DNA from: G963704535 sp963704535
GTDB taxonomy: Bacteria; Chloroflexota; Chloroflexia; Chloroflexales; Roseiflexaceae
DNA: 64,000 bases
Direction: 5' to 3'
Assembly: GCA_963704535.1 (NCBI GenBank)
Contig: OY969916.1
Span: forward strand, 4,526,001-4,590,000
The translations under genes and the position numbers were made by a program. Shown here piece by piece: positions 54,891 through 63,369 of the stretch. Under the pieces are notes generated by a model. It was given only the letters and a program-made list of their open reading frames with translations. It made no database searches and had not been told where the DNA came from. Within the stretch, counting starts at the first letter, position 1. The number at the start of each line of letters is the position of its first letter.

Positions 54891-55745
54891 TCAGGCCGTA
54901 GAGCGCTCCGCGATCGTCGCCATTCGTCGGCTGACTCGATCGTGAAGCGCGGTGGCAACCATCAGGGCCTGAGCAACCGCCACTTTGCCGCGCTCTTGTA
55001 GTTCGCTGAGTTTCGAGACACCCAGATGCTTGCGGTAGATATCCGCAATGGCCTGGGCGCTGATGGCCTGGCCAAAGTTTCGCCGTGAGGTACTGACCCA
55101 AATCGGCGTATCGGCGGGCAGATCAGTGAGCTGGAGGCCATAGACGGTATGCAGGTAGTGTATCAGCGTTTGGCCAACATCGGGTGCCAGAACTTCCCGC
55201 TCGGCGATGCCCACTTGACTGTCCTGAAAGATCAAGGTCAGCCGATCGTCGGCGAGCGCGATATGTGACCAACGGAGACGTGCTAGCCCGGCAGCCCGTC
55301 GGAAGGTTGTCAGCCCAACCATAAGTAGCGCGTGGTCGCGCACATCGATGAGGATGGAACGATTGAGCGGCGTCCGGTGCTGGATGCTGGTTCCCGCGTC
55401 CGGCGCTCGACCGACCGGAGCGGATAGCCCTGGTCGGCGATCGATCAGGTTGATCGGATTCTCGCTGGTCAGTGTCGCACTCGCACGACCATACTGATAG
55501 AAACTACTGATCATCGAGAGGCGACTTCTATAGGTCGCCGGTGCCGGGTTGCCCTGGCGCGCCCACTGTTCAACCGCACGAGAGACTGTCACAGGATCGC
55601 TATCCAGATCCAACCCGCGCTCCTGAAGGTAGGCTCGGAACATCGTCAGTGCCAACTGGTAGGAACGCACTGCCGTCTTGTTCTTGCTACGCTGCGTTTT
55701 CGTTGTAATCCAGGCAGTAATCAGACGATCGAGGATGACGGCCAT
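54891..55745 (-). CDS. Tyrosine-recombinase-like protein lacking the C-terminal catalytic residues
   Basis: The N-terminal SAM-like core-binding domain is good (NKTAVRSYQLALTMFRAYLQERGLD), and the first arginine is kept in TTFRRAAGLARLRWSHI. After LGVSKLSELQERGKVAVAQAL the family would show H-x-x-R, a second H and the Tyr nucleophile; none is present before the stop. The protein is therefore probably not an active recombinase and may be a DNA-binding derivative. The start at 55745 (MAVILDRLI) is chosen with GGAAAG upstream; 55772 is an alternative. Confidence 0.7.
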   Translation of the reverse strand: MAVILDRLITAWITTKTQRSKNKTAVRSYQLALTMFRAYLQERGLDLDSDPVTVSRAVEQWARQGNPAPATYRSRLSMISSFYQYGRASATLTSENPINLIDRRPGLSAPVGRAPDAGTSIQHRTPLNRSILIDVRDHALLMVGLTTFRRAAGLARLRWSHIALADDRLTLIFQDSQVGIAEREVLAPDVGQTLIHYLHTVYGLQLTDLPADTPIWVSTSRRNFGQAISAQAIADIYRKHLGVSKLSELQERGKVAVAQALMVATALHDRVSRRMATIAERSTA

Positions 55746-55835
55746 AGGATGCGACTTTCCAATAAGAGACAATCTCTCGTCCAGCTAATCCGCTCGCGGA
55801 GCGACGATGAACCGACCAAATGTAGCAGGCAAAGC

Positions 55836-55891
55836 TAACGCCAAGATGAAGCGCTGTTGACGCTGGGGTGAAGAACGCACTGTGGTATATT
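55836..55891 (+). promoter_or_regulatory. TGAC-type phased operator upstream of the mgtE remnant
   Basis: TAAC (55836), TGAC (55858) and TGAA (55869) are spaced 22 and 11 bp, and the -10 TATATT is at 55886-55891. The surrounding bases resemble those at 53774-53828 (ACGCCA-GAT-AAGC-GTTGAC), so both are probably bound by one regulator. Confidence 0.5.
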
Positions 55892-55962
55892 GCTGGCCTG
55901 ACCGAGACGCTACGAAGACGATTGGCAGCGGCGTGGCAGCGGACCGATGCCCAACGCTGGTG

Positions 55963-56315
55963 ATGGCTGATGCGGAGGATACGGCGGTACCGCTCTCGCA
56001 TGCACAGATGCTGATGCAGGGTATTCCTGGCGTCCGATGGCGTGTGGACGATGCCCCTGAAATCCTGTCGGAAAACGTGTCCGAGCGGCAGCAAGCCTTG
56101 CTAGCGGCGATGGAGCCGCGGATGCCACCGAGGTCAGTATGCTCCTGCAATACCCACCCCAGACCGCTGGCCGTCTGATGACAGAGTGCTTCGTGCGGGT
56201 CCAGCCGGAGATGAGCTTGTTTGAGGCCCTGAATCATCTACGGCGCATCGACTCCGAGGTGGACAGCATCACCGACCTCTACGTTCTGGACGCGGATGGC
56301 TCTCCAGTAGCATAG
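55963..56315 (+). pseudogene. Remnant of a magnesium transporter MgtE intracellular domain
   Basis: The first frame (from about 55963) ends with LSENVSERQQALLAAMEP. One base out of frame the sequence continues DATEVSMLLQYPPQTAGRLM ... VRVQPEMSLFEALNHLRR ... ITDLYVLDADGSPVA and stops at 56315. This matches the end of the MgtE N domain and the start of its CBS pair. The CBS remainder and the whole membrane domain are gone. It overlaps the CheY-like gene tail to tail. Confidence 0.65.
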
Positions 56316-56665
56316 CGGGCGACGCACTTTAGGAGTTCGGACCCGTCAAATGGCTTCGTCAGAAAGGCCGTGGCACCCTGCGCCGCCCAGTCCCACTGCC
56401 GTGTGCTTGCCGTCATGATCACGATTGGCAGGGCTGTGCCGAGCAGCCGCCGGACATGGGCCAGAACTTCTTCCCCAGACATCACGGGCAGCTCCAGATC
56501 GAGCAGCACCACCGCTGGAGGCTGCGCGATAATTGCTGCCAGGACGCTGCGACCGTCGTTGTAGACACGAACTGCGTACCCTACGTCGCTGAGCACCGCA
56601 CTCAGGAACTCCTCAACGAGCGGATTATCTTCCACGATGGCGATAGTGATGATTTTATCCATCAT
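56279..56665 (-). CDS. Single-domain response regulator (CheY-like)
   Basis: A 128-residue receiver with no output domain. Acidic pocket VEDNPLVEEF, phospho-acceptor D in VVLLDLELPVMSG, T/S in IVIMTAST and K in AFLTKPFDGSELL are all present. The start at 56665 (MMDKIITIA) has AAGGATG upstream. It has no adjacent kinase; such proteins act by protein contact or as phosphate sinks. Confidence 0.85.
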   Translation of the reverse strand: MMDKIITIAIVEDNPLVEEFLSAVLSDVGYAVRVYNDGRSVLAAIIAQPPAVVLLDLELPVMSGEEVLAHVRRLLGTALPIVIMTASTRQWDWAAQGATAFLTKPFDGSELLKCVARYATGEPSASRT

Positions 56666-56792
56666 GCTGTGGTCACATCCTTGCAGTTTTATTATAGACT
56701 CTGTCACCAGACGTTCCGATACCGTTTGCGATGTTGGCCCCTGTTGGAACTGCTGATACATCTGCTCAATGAGGTGACAGTACTGGCCTCGC

Positions 56793-57077
56793 TCACCTCA
56801 CACCTGCAAGAAGAATGCTCGCCTGATAGGTCGGCACGCTTACGATGACCACCGGGCGCACGAAGGCCAGCATCAGGCTGCCCATCGCGAGCAGGAACAG
56901 AGCAAACGGGAGATGGCGGCGCAGGCGTGAATAGCGCGGCAACGCATCGCGCACCAGCGACAGGCTGGAGTAGCGCACCGCAAACGGCCGCCGTCGCCGC
57001 AGCATCCAGATATACGCTCCGACAATCAGCGGCAGCAAGCCCAGCAGGGGTAGGAACTCAGGCCAAAGCAAGTCCAT
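56793..57077 (-). pseudogene. N-terminal fragment of a BatA/VWA-domain protein
   Basis: The sequence MDLLWPEFLPLLGLLPLIVG, then LRRRRPFAVRYSSLSLVRDALPR and a second membrane helix ending VVIVSVPTYQASILLA, is the standard start of aerotolerance BatA-like proteins. The von Willebrand A domain that should follow is absent and the frame ends after GVR. AAGGAAGG lies upstream of the ATG at 57077. It is a 5' fragment of a lost gene. Confidence 0.65.
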
Positions 57078-57157
57078 CACACGCTCCAATCCTTCCTTGT
57101 GGAGAACTGGCCTCGACAATGGACGGTAGGACTTCGCGGGCCAGCATCCGCGCCAGA

Positions 57158-57508
57158 TTAGCTGGTATCAAGCGGCTTGGAAAAAATCAGCGTGATCACG
57201 CTGACCCGGCGCTCTTTGTAGACCCTGGCCAGGTGAGTCACCGTCTGATCGAGCACGCTGGTCACCGGCTCATAGCGATACCGGCGATCCGAACTATCGT
57301 TGACTGTCACAAGCCCATGCCTGACGAGATCGTCTAACCGCGTTGCCGCTGCCTCGGGCTGAAGATACAATACGTGACTGACATCGCGCGCGCTCCACTC
57401 CTGTTCAGGATGCATGTGGAGGAGCAACAGCATTTCAAGTTGTGTCAACGAGGTAATATAGGCATCAAGGAACTTCCTGATGTCTTCAGGGATAGCGGTG
57501 TTTGTCAT
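57158..57508 (-). CDS. Winged-helix transcriptional regulator (MarR-like)
   Basis: A 116-residue DNA-binding protein. Helix-turn-helix residues about 38-68 (EWSARDVSHVLYLQPEAAATRLDDLVRHGLV) and a beta wing (SSDRRYRYEPVTSVLDQ) follow the MarR/HxlR plan. The ATG at 57508 is preceded by GAGAGG. It is upstream of the batA fragment in the same direction and may once have controlled that operon. Confidence 0.75.
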   Translation of the reverse strand: MTNTAIPEDIRKFLDAYITSLTQLEMLLLLHMHPEQEWSARDVSHVLYLQPEAAATRLDDLVRHGLVTVNDSSDRRYRYEPVTSVLDQTVTHLARVYKERRVSVITLIFSKPLDTS

Positions 57509-57636
57509 GGCCTCTCTCGTGAAAATATGACAGGAGGGTGCTGTTTCTCTCGTTCTCGATCCTCAGAAACCCCGCCACGAAGCACATGGATGTCCTTTTT
57601 TGTCACCAGGCCAATCGACAACAGGCTCGGTTGACC

Positions 57637-58659
57637 TCACAAATCGGCCTCAAGCTCTTCTAGTTGCCGCACGGCTCCCTGGATGATCATCGGGTCACGA
57701 CTCAGATCGCGGCATGCGCGAAAATCGCTGATCGCCTCCTGTCGCTGGCCCAAGTCGCCATACGCAAGTCCACGATTACAGTAGATGACAGCGTCATCTG
57801 GCCTGAGCCTGAGGGTGTGCGTGTAGTCAGTGATGGCCTGCTCCTGGTCGCCTTTCTGTTGATAGGCCAGTCCGCGTCCGCTTGCGGCCTCGGCGTGGTC
57901 GGGCTGGAGGACAAGCGCTTGCGTATAGTCGGCGATGGACCGCTCCAGATCACCTTTGCTGTGGTAGGCGTACCCACGACCACTGTAGGCATCAGCGAAA
58001 TCGGGCCGCAGGGCGAGCGCCTGAGTGTAATCGGCGATGGCCTGATCCAATGCCTCCTTGTCATAATAGGCACGCCCGCGATTATAAGCAGCCTCGGCGA
58101 AGTCGGGCTGGAGGACCAGCGCCTGAGTGTAATCCGCAATGGCCCGCTCCAGGTCGCCTTTGAGGTGATAGGCAAGCCCACGACTATTGTAGACCGCTGC
58201 TACATCGGGCTGAAGCAGGAGCGCGTGAGTATAGTCCGTGATCGCGTGATCCAGGTCGCCGGCGCGATAGTAGGCCAGTCCACGACCGATGTACACATCA
58301 ACAAAGTCGGGCTGGAGCGCAAGCGCCTGGTTGTAGTTTGCAATCGCACCTGCTGGATCTCCTGTATTGTAGTTCGTAACACCGCGTGCGAAATAGGCTT
58401 GAGCGGTTGCATCGATTTGTGGCTGGGTTGAAGGGGAGGGTGCCAGGCGACCAGGATCGGGTATCGTTGAGGACTGATCGATGACATCGCAGCCGATCAG
58501 CACGATCAATACGAGCCACGCCAGCGCAAGCGGACACACGGACTGCCAGGCAGCAGAGATGTTCGGCGGCCAAAGGCCCATCGCGCTGCTCTGGATATGC
58601 TCGATGTGCGGATTCTTCTGTGTGTCCACCATGCCGTCCAGGCCGCAGCCCTGGCGCAT
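57637..58659 (-). CDS. TPR-repeat lipoprotein
   Basis: A 340-residue protein with a hydrophobic segment ending in a lipobox-like LIGC (WLVLIVLIGC), then a Pro/Ser linker and about seven tetratricopeptide repeats of the AIADYTQALxLQPD type (residues 85-330). TPRs are scaffolds for protein contacts. The lipobox is about 55 residues from the ATG at 58659, which is long for a signal peptide, so the true start may be internal. lgt, the enzyme that lipidates such cysteines, lies 33 bases upstream and is probably in the same operon. Confidence 0.75.
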   Translation of the reverse strand: MRQGCGLDGMVDTQKNPHIEHIQSSAMGLWPPNISAAWQSVCPLALAWLVLIVLIGCDVIDQSSTIPDPGRLAPSPSTQPQIDATAQAYFARGVTNYNTGDPAGAIANYNQALALQPDFVDVYIGRGLAYYRAGDLDHAITDYTHALLLQPDVAAVYNSRGLAYHLKGDLERAIADYTQALVLQPDFAEAAYNRGRAYYDKEALDQAIADYTQALALRPDFADAYSGRGYAYHSKGDLERSIADYTQALVLQPDHAEAASGRGLAYQQKGDQEQAITDYTHTLRLRPDDAVIYCNRGLAYGDLGQRQEAISDFRACRDLSRDPMIIQGAVRQLEELEADL

Positions 58660-58692
58660 TCCAGAGGATGGCGGCCGAAGGATATCATCTGA

Positions 58693-59583
58693 TCAATCGC
58701 TCATACCAAGATCAATCGTGGGCGGCACCTGATCAGCCCGATTGGGCCTGGGCCGGTGTCGCCAAACAAGGATGGCTCCACAGATGACGACTGCGCCCAG
58801 GCTCACCAGTTGAGCGATCCGCAGCCCACCGCTACAGCTCCCATCAATCGTATACGCGCCGACACAGAGGCTATCGGTACGAAAACCCTCGGTGAAAAAC
58901 CGGCCGACTGAATAGAACACTCCGTAGAGCAGCGCACTATCGCCCGGCTTGAGAAAGGCGCGGAACCGCCGCTCGATCCACAGGATGAGCAGGAGCGCAC
59001 TCGCGTTCCAGAGCGACTCGTACAGAAACGTCGGGTGGAAGCGTGTGGCTGGCGGATATTGCCGCAAGTCATCGTAGGGCGGGATGCGGTACTCAGGAGC
59101 AATATCCAATCCCCAGGGCAAGCTGGTTGGGCGGCCATAAGCCTCCTGATTGAAGAAGTTGCCCCAACGCCCGATCGCCTGACCGACCAGCAGCGTCGGC
59201 ACGCAGATGTCGAGCCAGGGTAGCAGCGGTATGTGGTGACGCCGGGTGTAGACCAGCACGGCGATCAGCGCGCCGATGATCGCGCCATGGATCGCCAGCC
59301 CGCCGCCCTGTGGGTTGATAATCTCCAGCACGGGCTTGCCGGCGTAGCGCCCCCACTCAAAGGCGACGTAGTAGAGCCGCGCGCCGATGATGCCCAGCAC
59401 CATTCCGAGCAAGAGCTGATTCCAAACGTGCTCCTCGGCAATGTCGTGGGCTCGCGCTCGCCGTGCCGCGAGATAAGCTGCCAGAATGGCTCCAGATACG
59501 ATGAGCACGCCGTACCAGCGTACCGTCAGAAAGGGTAAGCCGAACAGATGGTCGATCAAGTTGGGGCCGGTAGGTGGTCGCAT
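58693..59583 (-). CDS. lgt: Prolipoprotein diacylglyceryl transferase
   Basis: A 296-residue inner-membrane enzyme that adds diacylglycerol to the lipobox cysteine of prolipoproteins. Family signatures are LTVRWYGVLIVSG, GLAIHGAIIGA, the Lgt box VGQAIGRWGNFFNQEAYG, HPTFLYESLWN, and GRFFTEGFRTD. The ATG at 59583 follows AAAGGAGAC; the frame upstream belongs to the treT remnant. A lipoprotein gene lies directly downstream. Confidence 0.95.
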   Translation of the reverse strand: MRPPTGPNLIDHLFGLPFLTVRWYGVLIVSGAILAAYLAARRARAHDIAEEHVWNQLLLGMVLGIIGARLYYVAFEWGRYAGKPVLEIINPQGGGLAIHGAIIGALIAVLVYTRRHHIPLLPWLDICVPTLLVGQAIGRWGNFFNQEAYGRPTSLPWGLDIAPEYRIPPYDDLRQYPPATRFHPTFLYESLWNASALLLILWIERRFRAFLKPGDSALLYGVFYSVGRFFTEGFRTDSLCVGAYTIDGSCSGGLRIAQLVSLGAVVICGAILVWRHRPRPNRADQVPPTIDLGMSD

Positions 59584-59639
59584 GAGTCTCCTTTGCTGGG
59601 AACCCAACAACCGAATCGAGTCAGCCTTAACATTCAGCG

Positions 59640-60040
59640 CCGCAACTGTCTCCAAGAGCAGCGTCGTGAGCATAAGTATCATCGCCGTGCGGCAGGATCA
59701 CGATGTGCTCGTCGCGGCGCTCCAGCAGCGACTCGTAGATCGCGGCGCCTTCTGGGTCAATTGATTGCTCCGCCCTGCAAGGCATTGTACATCTTCTTGG
59801 TGATGCTGAAGAAATCCGGCGTGCCCTACAGGACCCGCTATTCAGTGGGAATGTCCAGGCTGTTCATCAACAAGGTCAGGGACGATAGCATCTCCGCCAC
59901 ACCGCCGCCATAGTAGGTCGAGTTGAGGTTGACCGCTCAGACGTCGCGCAGTGCCTGCGCCTTGGCGTGGATGCGTGCAATGTCTCCGCGCCAACATATG
60001 GCTCGAAATCGTCCACCTGAACGATATGATGTTCTATCAT
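59640..60040 (-). pseudogene. Trehalose synthase (treT-like GT4) remnant
   Basis: The start MIEHHIVQVDDFEPYVGAET (ATG at 60040, GGAG upstream) shifts by one base and then reads IARIHAKAQALRDV, NLNSTYYGGGVAEMLSSLTL, GTPDFFSITKKMYNALQGGAIN, with four stop codons in between. This is the N-terminal region of TreT-type trehalose synthases. The rest of the enzyme is missing. Its promoter retains a complete TTAAGG-type operator. Confidence 0.7.
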
Positions 60041-60171
60041 ACAGCTCCATTCATGCTCCATCGCCACGCTCAATGCCCAACAGCGATTGCGTCTAACGAC
60101 GAAGGATGGGCAGGAAGATCGCGGTGGTTGGACGCACACTGGTCCTAAGCGACTGACCAGGCACCTACAAA

Positions 60172-60224
60172 AGCTTACACGAAGATCCTAAAGTTTCCCT
60201 TAAGTCGAGAACCGATACCCTAAA
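60172..60224 (-). promoter_or_regulatory. TTAAGG-type triple-repeat promoter of the treT remnant and lgt
   Basis: Minus-strand half-sites TTTAGG (60219-60224), TTAAGG (60198-60203) and TTTAGG (60187-60192) have starts 21 and 11 bp apart. The -10 TAAGCT (60172-60177) begins nine bases later. Confidence 0.7.
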
Positions 60225-60383
60225 CATGTCATTGTGACGTGTGCTGGTAGAACATTGTCGCTGCACAGTGCAGGCAGCGTTTGCGGTAGCTTGCACGCTG
60301 CTCACGATATGACCACGCCAGCTACTTAACCACACACCTTTACATACATATCTTCATTGGGCTCCCCACATCGCAGGGCAATC

Positions 60384-60436
60384 TTAAGGTTTGCTACCCC
60401 TCGCTTAAGGATCTGCCAAGGTTGCACCCATAGGAT
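60384..60436 (+). promoter_or_regulatory. TTAAGG-type triple-repeat promoter of the cobalamin-enzyme operon
   Basis: Half-sites TTAAGG (60384-60389), TTAAGG (60405-60410) and CCAAGG (60416-60421) have starts 21 and 11 bp apart. The -10 TAGGAT (60431-60436) follows nine bases later. Confidence 0.7.
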
Positions 60437-60537
60437 ATATCAAACACGCTGTGGGATGGGCGCGGGTGCTTACAAGGCCCGATGCTAGTCCAGTTCCAGC
60501 CGCGGCAGTATGGGATGTGTATTAAGAGGAGGTCGGT

Positions 60538-62178
60538 ATGAAGACTGTAGTCGCCGGCGCGCTGGGCGAGTGCGTCCATGTGGCTGGCGTGATGCGTTTC
60601 TTGCGCCTGGCCGAGGTCGCCGGGTGGCGCACGGTGTTCCTTGGGCCAGCCGTGCCGGTCGAGGAGGTGCTGGCGGCAGCCCGGCGCGAGCAGGCTGATC
60701 TGGTTGGGGTCTCCTACCGGCTTACGCCCGAAACGGGTGCGAAGCTGCTAGGCGACTTTGCCGAGGCCGCCGACGAGCTGCGCGCTGAGGGCGTGCGCTT
60801 CGTGTTCGGGGGCACGCCGCCCCTCGCTGCGCAGGCACGCGCGCTCGGCTTCTTCGAGCGCGCCTTCGGCGGCAGCGAGCCGTCCGAGGCCGTCCTAGCC
60901 TATCTGAAGGGCCAGGCAGCGGATGGGGCGATCGCCGGCGACGTTCCCCAAACAACCATCGCACGGATCGCCTGGAAGGCGCCGTTCCCACTCATCCGCC
61001 ATCACTTCGGCCTGCCAACTATGGAGGCGACGCGCGTAGGCATCGAGCGGATCGCCGAGGCGCAGGCGCTGGACGTGATCTCGCTGGGTATCGACCAGGA
61101 CGCCCAGGCCAACTTCTTCCATCCTGAGCGGCAGGACCGAGGCCGCACCGGCGCGGGGGGCGTGCCGGTTCGCTCCGCCGATGACTACCGCGACCTGTAC
61201 GCCGCCAGCCGGTGCGGCAATGAGCCGCTGATGCGCACCTACTCCGGCACCGACGATTTCATCCGCTTGGCTGAATTGTATGTGGAGACAATCAACATCG
61301 CCTGGTGTGCCATCCCGCTGTTCTGGTTCAACCAGATGGACGGGCGCGGGCCGTGGGACCTGGCCGGCTCCATCCGTGAGCACCAGGAGGTCATGGCCTG
61401 GTATAGTCGCCATGGCATCCCGGTCGAGCTGAACGAGCCGCACCACTGGGGTATGCGTGATGCGCCCGATGTCGTATTCGTCGTCGCGGCCTACCTTGCG
61501 GCCTACAACGCGCGCGCCTGCGGGGTGCATGACTACATCGCGCAGCTCATGTTCAACAGCCCTCCAGGACTCTCCGACGCGATGGACCTGGCCAAGATGC
61601 TGGCCTGTCTGGAGTTAGTTGCGCCGCTGGAAGGACCAGGCTTTCGCATCTGGCGAGAGACCCGCACTGGGCTACTCAGCTACCCACTTGACCAGGTGCT
61701 GGCCCGCGCCCATCTGGCAGCCAGCGTGTATGTGCAGATGGCGCTGCGCCCGCACATCGTCCACGTGGTCGGGCACACCGAGGCCCACCACGCCGCGACG
61801 GCCGACGACGTGATCGAAGCCTGCAAGCTGGCCCGCCAGGCGATCGAGAACGCGCTGCGCGGGCAGCCCGACATGACCGCCGACCCGGCGATCCAGCGCC
61901 GCAAGGAGCAGTTGGTTCGCGAGGCGCAACTCACCCTGGATGCCATCCGCGCGCTGGCCGAGCCCGGCGTCGCCGACCCGTTCGTCGACCCGATGACCCT
62001 GGCCCGCGCGGTCGCGACCGGCATCATGGATGCGCCGCAGCTACGCAACAACCCCTTCGCGTCGGGCCGCGTGCAGACGCGCTACGTCGAGGGCGCTTGC
62101 GTCGCGGTCGACGGTGACGGCCGGCCGATCGGGGAGGCCGAACGACTTGAAGCGCTCATGAAGGAGCACAACGCATGA
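60538..62178 (+). CDS. Cobalamin-binding mutase-like protein
   Basis: A 546-residue protein with an N-terminal B12-binding Rossmann domain (about 1-125) and a large TIM-barrel-like domain similar in plan to glutamate/methylaspartate mutase large subunits. The cobalamin motif D-x-H-x-x-G appears as C12-V-H14-V-A-G17, so the histidine is kept but the aspartate is replaced. VFGGTPPLA supplies the later glycine loop. The ATG at 60538 follows GAGGAGG. It overlaps the next gene by four bases (ATGA), and the operon promoter bears a TTAAGG-type operator. The reaction is unknown; a carbon-skeleton rearrangement of an amino acid is plausible. Confidence 0.75.
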   Translation: MKTVVAGALGECVHVAGVMRFLRLAEVAGWRTVFLGPAVPVEEVLAAARREQADLVGVSYRLTPETGAKLLGDFAEAADELRAEGVRFVFGGTPPLAAQARALGFFERAFGGSEPSEAVLAYLKGQAADGAIAGDVPQTTIARIAWKAPFPLIRHHFGLPTMEATRVGIERIAEAQALDVISLGIDQDAQANFFHPERQDRGRTGAGGVPVRSADDYRDLYAASRCGNEPLMRTYSGTDDFIRLAELYVETINIAWCAIPLFWFNQMDGRGPWDLAGSIREHQEVMAWYSRHGIPVELNEPHHWGMRDAPDVVFVVAAYLAAYNARACGVHDYIAQLMFNSPPGLSDAMDLAKMLACLELVAPLEGPGFRIWRETRTGLLSYPLDQVLARAHLAASVYVQMALRPHIVHVVGHTEAHHAATADDVIEACKLARQAIENALRGQPDMTADPAIQRRKEQLVREAQLTLDAIRALAEPGVADPFVDPMTLARAVATGIMDAPQLRNNPFASGRVQTRYVEGACVAVDGDGRPIGEAERLEALMKEHNA

Positions 62179-63246
62179 ACACCACAACGCGCTACACGGT
62201 GATTGGCGCTGGCCATGGCGGCAAAGCGATGGCCGCCCACCTGGCGCTCATGGGCTTTCGTGTCTGCCTGTACAACCGCACCCCTGACCACGTCGCGGCG
62301 ATCAAGGCGCGCGGCGGGATCGAGCTGGAGAGCTACGAGGGCGGACCGCATGGTTTCGGCGAACTGGCGCTGGTGACCTCGGATATGCAGGAGGCGCTGG
62401 CGGACGCCGACGCGATCATGGTGGTCGTGCCATCGTCGGCGCACGCCGAGATCGCCACGCTAGCCGCGCCGCATCTGCGCGATGGCCAGATTGTCGTGCT
62501 GCACCCAGGCCGCACCTGCGGAGCATTGTCGTTTGCCAAGGCACTCGAAGACCGTAGGTGTCTGGCGGATGTGGTCGTGGCCGAGGCCGAGACCTTTATC
62601 TATGCCAGCCGCTCGGAGGGGCCGGCTCAGTCGCGCATCTTCCGCATCAAAGAGGCCGTACCGCTGGCAGCACTGCCGGCCACGCACACGACGCGCGTGC
62701 TTGAGCTCCTTCGACCGGCCTACCCCCAGTACATCGACGGTGTGAACGTCCTGCACACTGGCTTGAACAACATGGGCGCGATCTTTCACCCGGCACTGGC
62801 GCTGCTCAACGCCGGAAGGATCGAGTTCGACCCATGGCGACTTCCAGTTTTACATCGACGGTGTGACTCCGGCGGTGGCTCGCGTGCTGGAGGTGCTGGA
62901 TCGCGAACGTGTCACAGTGGCCGCCGCGCTAGGCATCCGCGCGCGCACAGCCATAGAGTGGCTGAAGATGGCCTACAATGCCCACGGCACGGACCTCAAC
63001 GACGCGATCCACAATCAGCCCGGTTACTACGGCATCAAGGCGCCCAGCACGGTGAATCATCGTTACATCTTTGAGGACGTGCCCATGAGCCTGGTCCCAA
63101 TCGCCGCGCTCGGGCGGTGTTATGGTGTGTCGGTACGTGGTATGGACAGCATCATCCAGATGGCGTGCATCATCCACAAGACCGACTTCTGGCGTCGTGG
63201 ACGCACGCCGGAGAGGTTGGGGCTCGCTGAATCTGAGCGTGAGTGA
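62175..63246 (+). pseudogene. Opine (octopine/nopaline) dehydrogenase-like enzyme, single frameshift
   Basis: The N-terminal NAD(P)-binding domain has VIGAGHGGKAMAAHLALMGF (residues 8-27), and the frame holds to LNAGRIEF. One extra base near 62831 moves the rest into the frame ending at 63246: HGDFQFYIDGVTPAVARVLEVL, then IEWLKMAYNAHGTDLNDAI and GYYGIKAP. This is the catalytic helical domain of octopine dehydrogenases, which reductively couple an amino acid to a 2-oxo acid. Removing one T from GAGTTCGACC gives the usual ESTHGDF. Translation is coupled to the upstream gene. Confidence 0.75.
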
Positions 63247-63369
63247 GTTGACGTACTACGTAGAAAAGGGCATGCGCGACTGAGGCGTGATGTGTGATAT
63301 GTATCCGTCACCGTGGCTCACGCATCATATGAGCCTGTATCAAACTGAGCTGACTGAGGAGATGTTCCC

